A DNA stretch of 64,000 bases, taken from NCBI RefSeq assembly GCF_000203815.1, contig NW_004457624.1, positions 1,612,001 through 1,676,000 of the forward strand. Direction: 5' to 3'. Below the pieces are notes generated by a model. The model was given only the letters and a program-made list of their open reading frames with translations, was not told the DNA's origin and did not search any database. A program made the translations under genes and the position numbers. Below are positions 34,348 through 45,166 of this stretch, piece by piece. Each line of letters begins with the position of its first letter. Position 1 is the first letter of the stretch. The stretch comes from Cavenderia fasciculata (taxonomy: Eukaryota > Evosea > Eumycetozoa > Acytosteliales > Cavenderiaceae).

Positions 34348-35678
34348 ATGATGACATTAGAAAGAGTATCAAACCCTTCAAGAGAAGTATTAGAGTCATT
34401 CATTTTAAAGAGTCAACCCTTTATCATTACAGATGTAGCAGACAAATGGCCATGTTATAGTAATTGGAGATCAAATTATGATTATCTTCCATCAAAGGTA
34501 TGAATGAAATGTGATTGAAAGAAGAGTAGAACCGATCAGTTGATCTATCAGATGATCTATCAGTTGATCAAAAAAAACAAACAATATCATTAATCATTCA
34601 GGTGATCTAACTTTATTCATTACTGTAGTTGGGTGAAAGAGAAATACCAATGAGAGAACTTGGTTATAATGTTGGTGAATGGTTAGGAAAGACAAGTAAT
34701 GTAAAGTTTTCAGAGTTTTACAAGTTGTGGAAAGACAATCAAAATAATCAATCGACACCAACAACAACAACGACAGCTGATACTACTAAAAACCCATTGT
34801 ACTATCTTGCAAGTTTACCAGTACGTACCTATTTTCCAGAGTTGGAAAGTGAATATACAGTTCCTGATTTTGCAAAGGAACAAAACAAATCAGCTAATCT
34901 TTGGATTGGATCAGCTGGACAAGTCACACCATTACATCATGATTGGTCAACTGGTGATCCTGGTATGGATGGTTTGGTATGTAATAATAGATAGATAGAT
35001 AGATAGATATCTAATATATTATATTATTATTTATTTATTTATTTTTATTTAGCATGCAATTATAATTGGTAAAAATTATTTAAACTTTATGATCCAGCAA
35101 TTAATAGTAAATATATAAAAAGAAAAAAGGAATGGGGTTTATTCCATCATGCGTTGGTGGATTGCGAATCACCTAATCTCGAAAAGTATCCAGAGTTTGC
35201 CAATGCACAGGTGATCGATGTTATTTTAGAGGCTGGTGAAATACTTTTTATTCCAAAGTTGTGGTGGCATCATGTGAGAACATTGGAGCATGCCATTAGT
35301 TTGAATTTTTGGTTCCAACATATTGGTAGTGAGAAATTAAAATGTACAAGGTTTTGGCCACACATGGAAGAATATTTAAATGCCATCTATAATATGGATA
35401 TGAAAGAGGAGAGAATGACAACACTATTAATGTACTTTGCTGATGGATATTCACAAAAGAATAAACCAACCGAGGCAGATGTAAGATACTATATCGACAA
35501 CCCAATCAAATTTATGCAATTGCCAAAATTCATCCACGCCTTTGGCAACGCTGCCAATAATCCACTCGTCAAATCACCCGAAGCCGATCTACTGGCCACC
35601 GAGCTAAGAACAATGGTAAAAGAATGGATAGATAATAAAGCATTATCATTGAATGATAATTCATCTCAACCAAAGTAG
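34348..35678 (+). CDS. JmjC (cupin-8) Fe(II)/2-oxoglutarate oxygenase, apparent frameshift
   Basis: Exons 34348-34497, 34629-34976 and 35053-35678; about 374 residues if the frame is continuous. Motifs: N-terminal FIITDVADKWPCYSNW, the iron ligands in VTPLHHDWSTGD (H-x-D), the 2-oxoglutarate-binding area AIIIGK followed by LFKLYDPA, and the distal His in FIPKLWWHHVRTLEHAISL. This matches small JmjC hydroxylases of the JMJD5/JMJD7/TYW5 type rather than chromatin demethylases with reader domains. Within exon 3 the frame is lost at an A5 run (35071-35075): one frame covers HAIIIGK, another covers KLFKLYDPA and all downstream motifs. One more A would give GKKLFKLYDP. No splice pair repairs it. 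Sequencing error in the homopolymer is the simplest reading; a genuine mutation or slippage is possible. Confidence 0.85.
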
Positions 35679-35836
35679 TACTAACTATTTTGGTTGGAGA
35701 CATTATTTTGGCGCCCTTTTTTAAAAAAAAAATAAAACTCTTCTTTCAAGGTCCTTACATTTATTTATGTTTAATAATATGACGAGATAATATATCATTC
35801 GATATATTTAGATCAATATCATATCATATTATCATC

Positions 35837-37453
35837 ATGATTAGTAGTAACAATAGTTATAGCAATCCAATGATTGACGAGTTTTTCGGAGATCTCATTA
35901 AAACAACAGACAATATAGTCAAGCAAACGCAATCATTGAAAAATAATATACAACTCTATCCATTGGCCAATTGTGATGATAGCAATAACAACAACAACTC
36001 GAACGTCGTTGCACATACGACCATCATTAAAAAGATACACAAGAGACTTGAGGATGTCGATCACCAACTCAAACATTTACTTGACGATTGTAACTCTACA
36101 CTTGGTATCACTCCACACGCTTGCTCAAACACAAGCAATACTGCAGAGTTATTGGAAGCATTTAAATTAATGTATCAACAAAATGAACAATGGAAAAGTA
36201 ATATTCAATTACCATTATCGACAACAACATCAACAATATCAACGACCAATAGGAATCTTAGTAGTATGTCATCGTCGTCAACATCTTCACCTGTAAATAA
36301 TAATAATAATCTTCTAAACCCACATCCAATGGTTGCTCCATCTAAAAATGCTATTCCGGCAATTGTAAATACTAAACCACCAATGGCAGCCCCAACCACA
36401 ACTACAACAACTACCCTTCAGCCACTTCCCATGGCACCAAAATCAATCCTTTATAATAATAATCAAAATAATAGTGTCAACAGTCAGAGTAGCAACACTA
36501 ATACAACAAATAATAATAATAATAATAATAATGGTAACAAATCACTCCCAAAGATTGAAGTATCATCAGAGTATTCTTTAAATCTATTAAAATCAAAACT
36601 ACCATCTCCCTCGTCTTCTTCTTCTTCTTCTTCTCAATCGACGACTACTCCTACTGTACAACATGTTGCTACACCTGTAGCTCCAACGATTACTCTACCC
36701 ATTTCTAATCCTCCAGCACCTCCTCTTGTTATTCCAAAACCTCCTTTGGAAATGGTAAACAAGCCAGTTCCCACCATATCACCAAATATTAATCCAACAG
36801 CCCCAACTCGACCAACCACTTCCACTCCTCTACACTCGGCAATTAAAGCACCTGTATTAATATCTACGACTACTCCACTCTTGGCTCCAACAACACCAGT
36901 TAAGATTTCTGTACCTGTTGCTAATCATCCTCCTCCACCACCAACACCAACCCATTCAAATACACAACCTCCTATAATCATGCCAACAACACCAATACTT
37001 ATACAACCAAAGATCAACACTACTACTACGACAACCACAACCAATACAATAGTAACAACAAAAATTATCAAACATGTAACAAAAGAGGAAATACAAGTAC
37101 TGGAAAATAATTATTTAACAAAAATCGTTCATTTGGATGTAAGTATAAAATATTTTGAATAACAACAAATGGAGATATTATATGTCATTATACTTATTAA
37201 CATTTAAAAAATATTATTTTCAAAGATATTAAATCAAACTATTCATTGCATCAACGAATTTTTAAAAAAGAATCATCATCATCATGGTGGTGAACAACAA
37301 CATTTTAACGAAAGTAATTTAATCAACGACATGAGTATACCAACACCAGCAAAATCAAAGCCAATTCTATTGTTGCTTCTACAACTTGGTCGTATTGAAT
37401 CCAAAAAAACAATAGAAGGCGACACTATCTTTTGTTCGGTTGGTGTCATATGA
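35837..37453 (+). CDS. Low-complexity protein with coiled-coil ends; possible Mediator-like subunit
   Basis: Exons 35837-37138 and 37226-37453, 509 residues. The N-terminal 120 residues are helical (MIDEFFGDLIKTTDNIVKQT; IIKKIHKRLEDVDHQLKHLL; ELLEAFKLMYQQNEQWKSNI). A 270-residue Ser/Thr/Pro/Asn-rich middle follows, then another helical part (VTKEEIQVLENNYLTKIVHL; ILNQTIHCINEFLKKN). The helical N-terminus recalls small Mediator tail subunits such as MED27 or MED29, but I cannot establish that. The stop is TGA, the only TGA among the gene models here, and coding-like sequence in the same frame continues to a consensus donor at 37573, so the 3' end of this model is doubtful. It follows the JmjC gene by only 158 bp in the same direction. 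Confidence 0.6.
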
Positions 37454-37572
37454 TCTAAGATCAATAAACGACTGTCGACTGTCTCAACACATCGTAGCTG
37501 GTTCCATATTTGGAAAGTCTACTTGGTGCAACGCGTTGAACCAGCAACGAACAAACTCAAACTGTCTGTGGG
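37454..37572 (+). other. Unassigned coding-like segment ending in a splice donor
   Basis: After the TGA at 37451-37453 the same frame stays open for 42 codons to a TAA. The sequence is much less biased than the spacers (KINKRLSTVSTHRSWFHIW; KVYLVQRVEPATNKLKL) and is followed at 37573 by GTATGTAA, a consensus donor. It also contains a 20-bp near-palindrome (37525-37544). It may be an unmodelled exon of the upstream gene, of a separate gene, or a gene remnant. Confidence 0.4.
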
Positions 37573-38972
37573 TATGTAACCTCAAACTCAGATCAAAAAA
37601 ATTCCATGAATAAAATTACAATTCGAATTTGGTCGATGCGAGGTCGATTAAAGTGTCTGGTATAGGGGCGGGACACCAGATCCAATACAAAAATGTGCAA
37701 AGATGCGACCCCTATAACAGTGAGATAAAAATATATTAGAACTTTACAACTAGACACCAAACAAACAAATTAATTCAAGAGATATGATGCACCAACAACA
37801 ACAAAACAAAATAAAAGCTAAAACTTTTAACAGTTTTTGTTTTGTTTATTATTATTGTATATCACAGCAACAGAAATACTATTAGTAAATAATAATAATA
37901 TTTGTACAAAAACAATTATAACAACACACACACAACCAAACACACACAATAACACTCAATTTTTGGTTTCTGACATTCATACAACCTACCTACCTCGAGA
38001 GCGCTATTACTCTTCAACAACAACAACATCAAACAACACAACAACAACAACAAACCAAATTACTGGATTCCAAAATCAGTCAATACTACAAACAAACCAA
38101 ACAAATATAACACTACTCTACTCTCTAGAAAGAAGGTATAATTATTAATTTATTTATTCAATATACTTGAGCAGCGCAAAATATAAAATATTAACCAAGG
38201 TTACATACAATACATACATCCATCCATCCATCCATCTATCTTTATCTTATCGTTTGCTCCTCTTTCCTCTTTTTACTACTACTACCTTCTATACTAGTAT
38301 TATTATCAATCTCTAGAGATATTATATAATCTTTAACAGTAACAGTAACAACAACAACAAACAACAAACATTCATTAGGCAATTCAACCCACAAGAATAA
38401 TAATAATAATAATTCCAATACCACACATTATCATTTTATTTTAAATCATTTGATTAATTTATTATTATAATATTTTATAGTTTTTTATTTTTATCATCTA
38501 TTAATAATAATAATCATTATAGTTATCTCACAATAAGTTATAGTTTGTAGTAATCTCACAGTAATTCAATCAACATCGCATCACCCGTTCACAAGTCGTC
38601 AAAAAAACCAATCAAATTTTAGTCATTGGGCTACCCCGTCTTAGAACCCCCAATAACTTCTCTTCTTAGCTTCTTGAAAGAACACACACACAACTAGTAA
38701 CCTACCTCCACCTAAAAAGGGTTTAAACTTTAAATTGCTTCCACTTCGCAACCTCTGCCCACCCCTTGATCAGATTTTGTTTTTATTTTTTTATATTTTT
38801 GTTTTCTGACTTGAACCATTTTAATTAAATATTAATAACCTAACCAACAAAGCTAGTTAGCTTCATCACTATCATCATCACCACCCCCCGTTTGGGTATT
38901 GTAATACATACATACATATATATAGTTATAATAATAATAATAATAATAATAATATTAAAAAGAGTTTAAAGA
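37573..38972. promoter_or_regulatory. Spacer and promoter region of the oxysterol-binding protein gene
   Basis: 1.4 kb. The first 150 bp are GC-richer and hold an inverted repeat TATAGGGG/CCCCTATA (37661-37716). From 37730 on it is typical AT-rich spacer with ACA/CAA runs and ATCC tandem units (38215-38236). C-rich boxes (TACCCCGTC near 38632, CCCACCCC near 38757, CACCCCCCGTTTGGG near 38882) precede the gene. No supported gene. Confidence 0.45.
37661..37716. repeat. Hairpin TATAGGGG ... CCCCTATA
   Basis: Perfect 8-bp stem closing a 40-nt loop. A second possible pairing GTGTC (37653-37657) with GACAC (37672-37676) crosses it, so a pseudoknot or alternative fold is possible. The size fits small dictyostelid structured RNAs, but I see no matching upstream promoter element or conserved 3' motif. 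Confidence 0.45.
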
Positions 38973-40354
38973 ATGAGCGAAGTTTCAACATTAAACTCAT
39001 CAAAAGTACTCAGTCAAAATGAGTTTAACAACTTTGCATCAAAGGATAAAGCACTAGAGAGCAATAGTTGTAATAGTATGGGGACCGCCGGCGGTGAAAA
39101 TCAAATGGGATCGGCCGACGTTGGCAATGGAAAGTCACTTCAACAAAAAGTATTCACACAAAACACAAGACACCAAAATGGAGGTTGGAAGTTTATCGAT
39201 GAGACTGAATTAAAGAAACAAAGAGGTGTGTGTTGGGAACTAGTAAAATCAGTTGGCAACAGTATCATTGAAGGCAAGGAATTGACAAACACGTCGTTGC
39301 CAATTGGTTTGTTTGAGCCACGTTCATTTTTGGAAAAATTGACCGACACTTGGTGTTATGCACCACAATACCTTCCCAAGGCAGCTGCTACAAGCGATCC
39401 AGTCGAACGTCTAAAGTTGGTTGTTTCCTTTACCGTCGCTGGTCTCCATCTCACCAGCACCCTCTCCAAACCATTCAATCCACTGCTTGGCGAGACTTTC
39501 CAAGCACACTTTTCCGACGGTACACAGGTCTATTCGGAGCAGACCAGTCATCATCCACCAATCTCCAACTGGGAGATGATCGATGCCAACAATACATTCC
39601 ACTACCACGGCTATGGTGTGTGGTCGGCTGCCTGTCGTGGCAACGTTGTCAAGGGCTATCAAAAGGGTACACACACCATCACCTTTGCCGACGGAACCAC
39701 CATCACATGGACACTACCAGAGATTCTCATCAAAGGTATCTTTTGGGGTGACAGAGTCACTGAATTTGCAGGAAAGATTGTATTTACTGATGAAAAAAAT
39801 AAGTTAGGGTATGTATATGTAAATACAAAATAGAAAATGAAATGAAGAGATATTAATAATATTATTTATTTATATTTAGATGTGAAATTACATTTAATCC
39901 ACATGCATTGGGATTTGTAAGATCAATATTTTCAAAACAAAAAGAACCATCTGATTATTTCTGTGGACATGTATATAAATTGAACGCAACCGGCAATAGC
40001 AATAGTAATGGCAAGGAAAAAGATAAAAAGAAACAATCAGAGAGATTAGATTCAGATAATGTTTGTCAAGTTGAAGGTAGTTGGCTTACACATCTAGCAT
40101 TTGATAATGTCAACTATTGGGAATTAAAAATGGTACCGCAAGGAGTTATTTATGAATCGGATCCACTCAGCACTGACAGCAGATACAGAGAGGATCTCAG
40201 ATATTTGAAAGAAGGCAATATTGAAAAGGCAAAGGAATATAAATCATTAATTGAAGATAAACAAAGAACCGAGGCAAAACTTAGAAAAGAGGGTAAAAAG
40301 GAACTAAAAGAAAAGGAAAAAGAAAGAGAAAAATTAAAAAAATCTAAAAATTAA
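38973..40354 (+). CDS. Oxysterol-binding protein-related protein (ORP)
   Basis: Sterol/phosphoinositide transfer protein. Exons 38973-39808 and 39880-40354 (phase 2), 436 residues. It is the short type without PH domain or ankyrin repeats. The ORD lid region is followed by ERLKLVVSFTVAGLHLTSTL, KPFNPLLGETFQA and the family fingerprint EQTSHHPPISNWE at about residue 188, whose His pair contacts the PI4P head group. Exon 2 holds the NPHALGF region, WLTHLAFDNVNYWEL, the PLSTDSRYREDL motif and a Lys/Glu-rich coiled C-terminus. No FFAT motif was evident. Dictyostelids have a family of such osb genes; I cannot say which paralogue this is. The middle of exon 1 is GC-rich (39340-39720), its end AT-rich. 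Confidence 0.95.
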
Positions 40355-40882
40355 ATGTAGAAATAATAATAATAATAATAATATAATAATAATATATAAT
40401 AATAATAACTCTGTACATAACACATATAAATATATAACTAAACTCACTCTAAACAACTATAATAATAAATTTGTACATTAAATCCTCCAGAACCACTATA
40501 CCTCCCTCCACCCAATAATAAAACAAATAACAACTGTTTTTTCTATTATTTTTTTTTTGATTATAATATAGAATACACAATATTCAATATAAATTGGTTT
40601 TATTATTATTACTAGTTAGTTGTTGTTCTTGTTTTATAATAAATATATATTATTATTATTATTTATGTTAGTGTTATATATAAAAAATGATAGTACGATA
40701 AATTCTAGATTATTTGATTATGATGTTGTTATCCCAAGTTTTTGTTTTGTTGTTTTCAATCTCTTATCAAGATTCAAAAAAAATATACTATTTTAAAATA
40801 TGTATGTATGAATGTTCCGGAGTATGTATGTTTAGAAAAATTATATGTATGTATGTATAATCCATTGCACTATTATTTACTA
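40355..40882. other. Convergent 3' spacer
   Basis: 528 bp between the ORP gene and the glutaredoxin-fold gene. AAT runs at 40364-40410, AT-rich throughout, with ATGT tandem units at 40799-40858. It probably contains both polyadenylation sites; no gene seen. Confidence 0.45.
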
Positions 40883-41981
40883 TTATGCAATGACAGCTGA
40901 TACCCAACAGGTATTATCTTCATTTGGTCGAAGATAAGCTCTACTGGTTACGATATCAATAATTCTACCAATATCCTTTTCCAAACCCTCGATATATTGA
41001 TCTTCACTATTTTGAATCTTGATAATAATATTCTTCTTGTCGGTACAAATCACTTCCTTGATGTCATTGTAGAAAAGAGTTGCTTTAACAGCTCCATCAT
41101 GTAATCTTTGGATCATATATGGAGTAAATCTATATTGACGGAATTGATCTAAAAGTAGGAGAAGAAAAAACAAAGGTTTAATATACGGACAAAAGGAACA
41201 TTTGAATTAATGTTCATTTTTTTTAATTTGTTATACATACGTCTACCATACCAATTTGTTCTAATTACTTGACATTCAAATTCGACGTCTTCATCTTGAG
41301 TTTCTAATTGGTCGCCAGTTGATTGCCAAGCAGTATTCCATAATCCCTTGACAGCACCAAACAATAACCATTCTGTAATATTGATACCACTGTCGATGTA
41401 ACCAAGTGCAAGTTCCTCCGATTGTTGGTGTTGTTGGAGTGTTTCCTTGCTCAATTCCTTGTTGTTCAAGAATGCTTCGACTACCTCTGAGTCTTGGTTG
41501 TCTTGTATCAAATTCATTAATGGTTGAATTAATTCTAAAACTTCTTCTTTGTTTTCTTCAACTGACCATCCTTCCTAAAGAACAATTAATTAATATTAAT
41601 ATTATTATACTTATTATTATTATTTGTTTTTTTTCACACTTACACCCCATAACTTTCCACAGATTTCAATATAAGGATATCTTGGAATCTTTTTAGAGTG
41701 ATTCTTGATAGCTCCTTGCTTTTCAAAGTCATCAGCAATATCATAAATTGAAATCAATGATCTATGAACATTATTGTGCAAGAAGAATCTTGCCAATGTC
41801 ATCTGTAAATTGATTCCTTTGATAGTAGTCTTGTTATGATCTACATAGATTTTAATGCCCTGCATATTGTATAAATAAAATTAAATAGTAATAAGATTGA
41901 AGTAGGTTAATAAAAAAAGGTAAATTAAATAATATTCTTTTTTGTTTTTTTTGACCTTACCTTTAAAATATTAGTTTCCAT
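40883..41981 (-). CDS. Glutaredoxin-fold plus PH-like domain protein, function unknown
   Basis: Exons 41981-41961 (seven codons), 41859-41644, 41574-41241 and 41148-40883, 278 residues. Residues 8-80 look like a glutaredoxin/thioredoxin fold: beta strand GIKIYVDHNKTT, a helix (LARFFLHNNV), a second strand SLISIYDIADDFE, then IPRYPYIEICGKLWG, which resembles the cis-Pro and Gly-Gly part of glutaredoxins; the N-terminal CxxC is absent. The middle is acidic and helical, with ITEWLLFGAVKGLWNTAW. The C-terminal 90 residues (RFTPYMIQRLHDGAVKATLF; NIIIKIQNSEDQYIEG) may be a PH-like or similar beta fold. No named family is recognised. Divergent from EEF1AKMT2 across about 510 bp. Confidence 0.7.
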
Positions 41982-42492
41982 TTTTAATTATTGATTATTT
42001 GAGTTGTTTTTTGCTCTAAAAAAATAATAATATTAGCTATCTATCTAAAAAATTAAAATTAAAAAAAAAATAATCAAATTGAATAGGTTTTATGAATGTT
42101 TGTTGTTTTGTATGTTGAATTATTACTATTACAAGTGTTGTTGTAATTGAATTGTTATTTATATATATTTATATATATTTGCACGATTGCGTTCTACTTT
42201 CTATTGGTCTGCCACTTTACTCTCAAGTACTGAGTAAAAAAAAAATAAAAATATTTAATTTAATTCTTTTTTGGAATGGAGTGTGAGAGGTGGTAGTGTG
42301 TGGGTGTGAGATCTCGTTCATGCTCTATAGTGTGTCGTCTCTCAATCTGTCTTTGCATTGCACACACTCTCTCTCTCTCTCTCTCTCATTCATTCTGTAC
42401 AACTCTCTCTCTCTCTCACTCTACCTAGTCGTTGAATAGTCTGCTTTACCGAGACAAAAAGAAAGAAAGAAAGCAAGGAAGGAAGATCAAAG
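41982..42492. promoter_or_regulatory. Divergent promoter region with CT tracts
   Basis: 511 bp. Two CT dinucleotide tracts (42369-42387 and 42402-42418) flank ATTCATTCTG about 75-125 bp upstream of the methyltransferase ATG, followed by a GAAA run and GGAAGGAAG. A-runs near 42053-42072. Promoter roles are inferred from position. Confidence 0.45.
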
Positions 42493-43278
42493 ATGTCGTC
42501 AGCAGATACGAATTCGAATGGAGAACAAACTATTGAAGGTGTTGCTAGTAAACTAGGCACAAAAGAGCAGTATGATGATGATAGATATCAATGACCGAAT
42601 GATTATTATCATTCGTTTCGTTCATTTATTCATACCTAACGAATCTGTTATTTTTTATTTATATATTATTGTAGTTGGGATAATTGTTATGATAGAGAAT
42701 TAGATGTATACGATGAAACTGGTGATGTTGGAGAGATTTGGTTTGGTGAATCATGTCTTAGAACGATGTGCAAGGCTATTGAAAAGATAGCGAGTGTTAC
42801 CAAAGATCATAGAATTGTCGATTTGGGTTGTGGTAATGGATATACACTCATCGAGTTGGGTCAGATGGGATTCACTAATCTGTGTGGCACAGACTACTCT
42901 GAAAAGGCAATCGATTTGGCAAAGAAAATAGCAGAACAAGAGGAACTCGATATAGAGTATCTCGTCGACGACATTAGAAACTCAAAGATTGAAAAGGATG
43001 CATTCGACGTTGTCCTGGACAAGGGTACATTCGATGCCATGTCACTCTCAGAGGACAAGGTACAGGCCAAAGAAGACTACCGCTCACACATCCTAACCAT
43101 CTTGAAACCTGGAGGTCACTTTGTTATCACAAGTTGCAACTACACTGAACAAGAAATATTGGCTTACTTTTCAAACTGTGGACTCGAATTCTCACATCAC
43201 GTCAAATATCCAGTCTTTAAATTTGGTGGTTCTACTGGATCTTCACAATCAACCAGTGTTTTTATTAAATCAAACTAA
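42493..43278 (+). CDS. eef1akmt2: Lysine methyltransferase of eEF1A (EEF1AKMT2/METTL10)
   Basis: SAM-dependent seven-beta-strand methyltransferase that modifies a lysine of translation factor eEF1A. Exons 42493-42569 and 42675-43278 (phase 2), 226 residues. The order of motifs matches the family closely: SKLGTKE then WDNCYDREL, TGDVGEIWFGE, SAM-binding motif I VDLGCGNGYTLIELG, LCGTDYSEKAIDLA, the acidic motif II area and FDVVLDKGTFDAMSLSED, then LKPGGHFVITSCNYTEQEIL and a C-terminal FKFGGSTGSSQSTSVFI. The length equals that of animal and yeast members. Start supported by a purine-rich context and the short Ser/Asn leader. Confidence 0.95.
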
Positions 43279-43824
43279 TAATTTAACCAAATCGAAAATC
43301 GAATCGAATCGAATCCAATTCAATACTACCTATTCATAGGGAATAATTATTATATTCCTATTTGATATATAGTATTTTTTTTTTTTTTACATTGGTGATG
43401 ATATATATATATAAATATATAAACCAAAACTTACTTACTTTTGGTTGTGATATCACCAACAAACAAACAAACAACTCAACTGACAATACCTACCTACTCG
43501 AATAAAGAATATATTTCCAAACAAAACTCCGTCAATAGTATAAGATAGAGTTTTATGAATCTACGTAGATCCTTCTTTTTACTTTTGTTTTAGTCATCGG
43601 GTTTGGGTTTCTTGTTCCTTGGTTTTGAAACGCGAGACAACGGAAGGCAGTTCGAGTGGAATTAAAAAGATTTTTATTCATCCTTTTTAACGACATCACC
43701 CAATTTGACAAGATTTTTTGCGTTTTCTCTTTAAAGTTGAATAGAGAGAGACATTGAAAGTTCTTGTGTATCAGAGTTTAGTAAAGAGATTAATATATAT
43801 ACATAACAAAAAGAGAGAGATAAA
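43279..43824. other. Spacer with FYVE gene promoter
   Basis: 546 bp. A T15-like run near 43375-43390, an AATCG tandem run (43292-43312), and GA-rich leader sequence just before the FYVE ATG. No gene found. Confidence 0.4.
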
Positions 43825-44314
43825 ATGGATTACGAAGAAGATAGTTCCCTCAAGCCAGATGCTACCTTTACAAACTCTAGACCAAAATGGGTTGATGATA
43901 GTAATGTTACATGGTATGTATGATAGTCTAGTAGTTAGAAAAGGGGATCAACAACGACGATCGATTAATCTATAGATTTATTTTACTAATACATCACTCC
44001 ATTATCTTCTTTTCTTATTTTTAGTTGCTCTAAATGTAAATCACAGTTTACCCTTTTAAATAGAAGAGTATGAGATGGTGACGACGACAGATAAAATGAA
44101 GATGATGTCATAAACATCATTTTTGTTTAAACCAACTAAACTAATACATTATTATTATCTCTCTCTTTCTCTCTTTTTATAGCATCACTGTCGTAGATGT
44201 GGTTTAGTGTTCTGTCAAAAATGCTCAAGCAATACTGCCAAGATCCCTCAATTAAATTATAACTTTGTACCCGTTAGAGTATGCGATGGGTGTTATCGTA
44301 TGGTTTCAATGTAA
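43825..44314 (+). CDS. Minimal FYVE zinc-finger protein
   Basis: Exons 43825-43913, 44025-44067 and 44183-44314 (phases 2 and 0), only 87 residues, almost all of it one FYVE domain. The three hallmarks for PI3P binding are present: WVDD (WxxD), RRHHCRRCG (R+HHC+xCG) and VRVCDGC (RVC). Four CxxC pairs would bind two zinc ions. A PI3P-reading protein of endosomes is expected. There is no coiled coil, so the usual FYVE dimerisation is not provided. Residues 1-26 are acidic and polar. The 43-nt middle exon is small but in phase and carries the [11 protein letters not shown] part. The stop is TAA, followed by AATAA repeats. Confidence 0.88.
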
Positions 44315-45166
44315 TAATAAGAATATAATCAATATATCATCATCAATCAAAAGCTTGGGGGTCAATCATCACTATAGTACTAGTAGTAAAGTAATAATAA
44401 TAATGAATAATAATAATCAATAATAATAATAGCCATAACAATCAATCATTGTTGTGTTTAAGTAAACTACATTAATAACAAACAAACAAACAAAAGAAGA
44501 ATCGGGAATGGTTATAATCACACAACAATTTTTATGGGAAATAAAGTAATAGATATATAAACTATCGTTTCGACAATCCATCGGCAAACAACACAACATT
44601 AAAGTAATGAAAGCACAATGCACATTACCAACCAACGGTCTATATTAGACCAACCACTCATCTTATATAATTTCTTTTGGATTAATAGTTCAAACAAAGG
44701 ATGATTTGATTTGATAATTGGAATAATATATAATCCAATAATTCAATATTGATTTCCCAAGTTATTGGATAGTATCAATCCAATCGACGACCAATGAAAA
44801 GTTGTAGTTAGGGTGCACCATCAAAAAAAAAAAAAGTTTGGTTCGGCTCGGATGAAATGGAGTCGAGAGACCCCAGGGTCACAACGAGAGTCGCCCTTGA
44901 AAGGAATGTATGTGATGGTATTCATTGTGTTGTTGTTGTTTCAATTGTTTAACGAGTTAAAGGTATCTTTTTAAAACAAAGTAGTTTGAATTTCTACCCC
45001 TCCCCACCACACACAACTAACTATTCTTTCAACCTCCACAAACACAACAATATACCGATCTTTTTTTTTCTCGCAACAATTATATTAATATTTTGCTAAA
45101 CATCACACAACAACAATCAATCAAACATTCATATAATAATTTATTTAGAGATAAGAAGAAGTAGAA
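44315..45166. other. Spacer between FYVE and TMEM144-like genes
   Basis: 852 bp without a supported gene. The FYVE 3' UTR probably ends among AATAAT runs (44390-44435). The right half is the promoter side of the next gene, with an A13 run (44823-44835), a C-rich box (TACCCCTCCCCACCACAC near 44995) and T-runs at 45060. Confidence 0.4.

Noticed and set aside
37441-37580. Selenocysteine at the TGA codon
   Set aside because: No SECIS core (ATGA...TGA-type quartet) could be identified downstream; not claimed beyond mention as one option.
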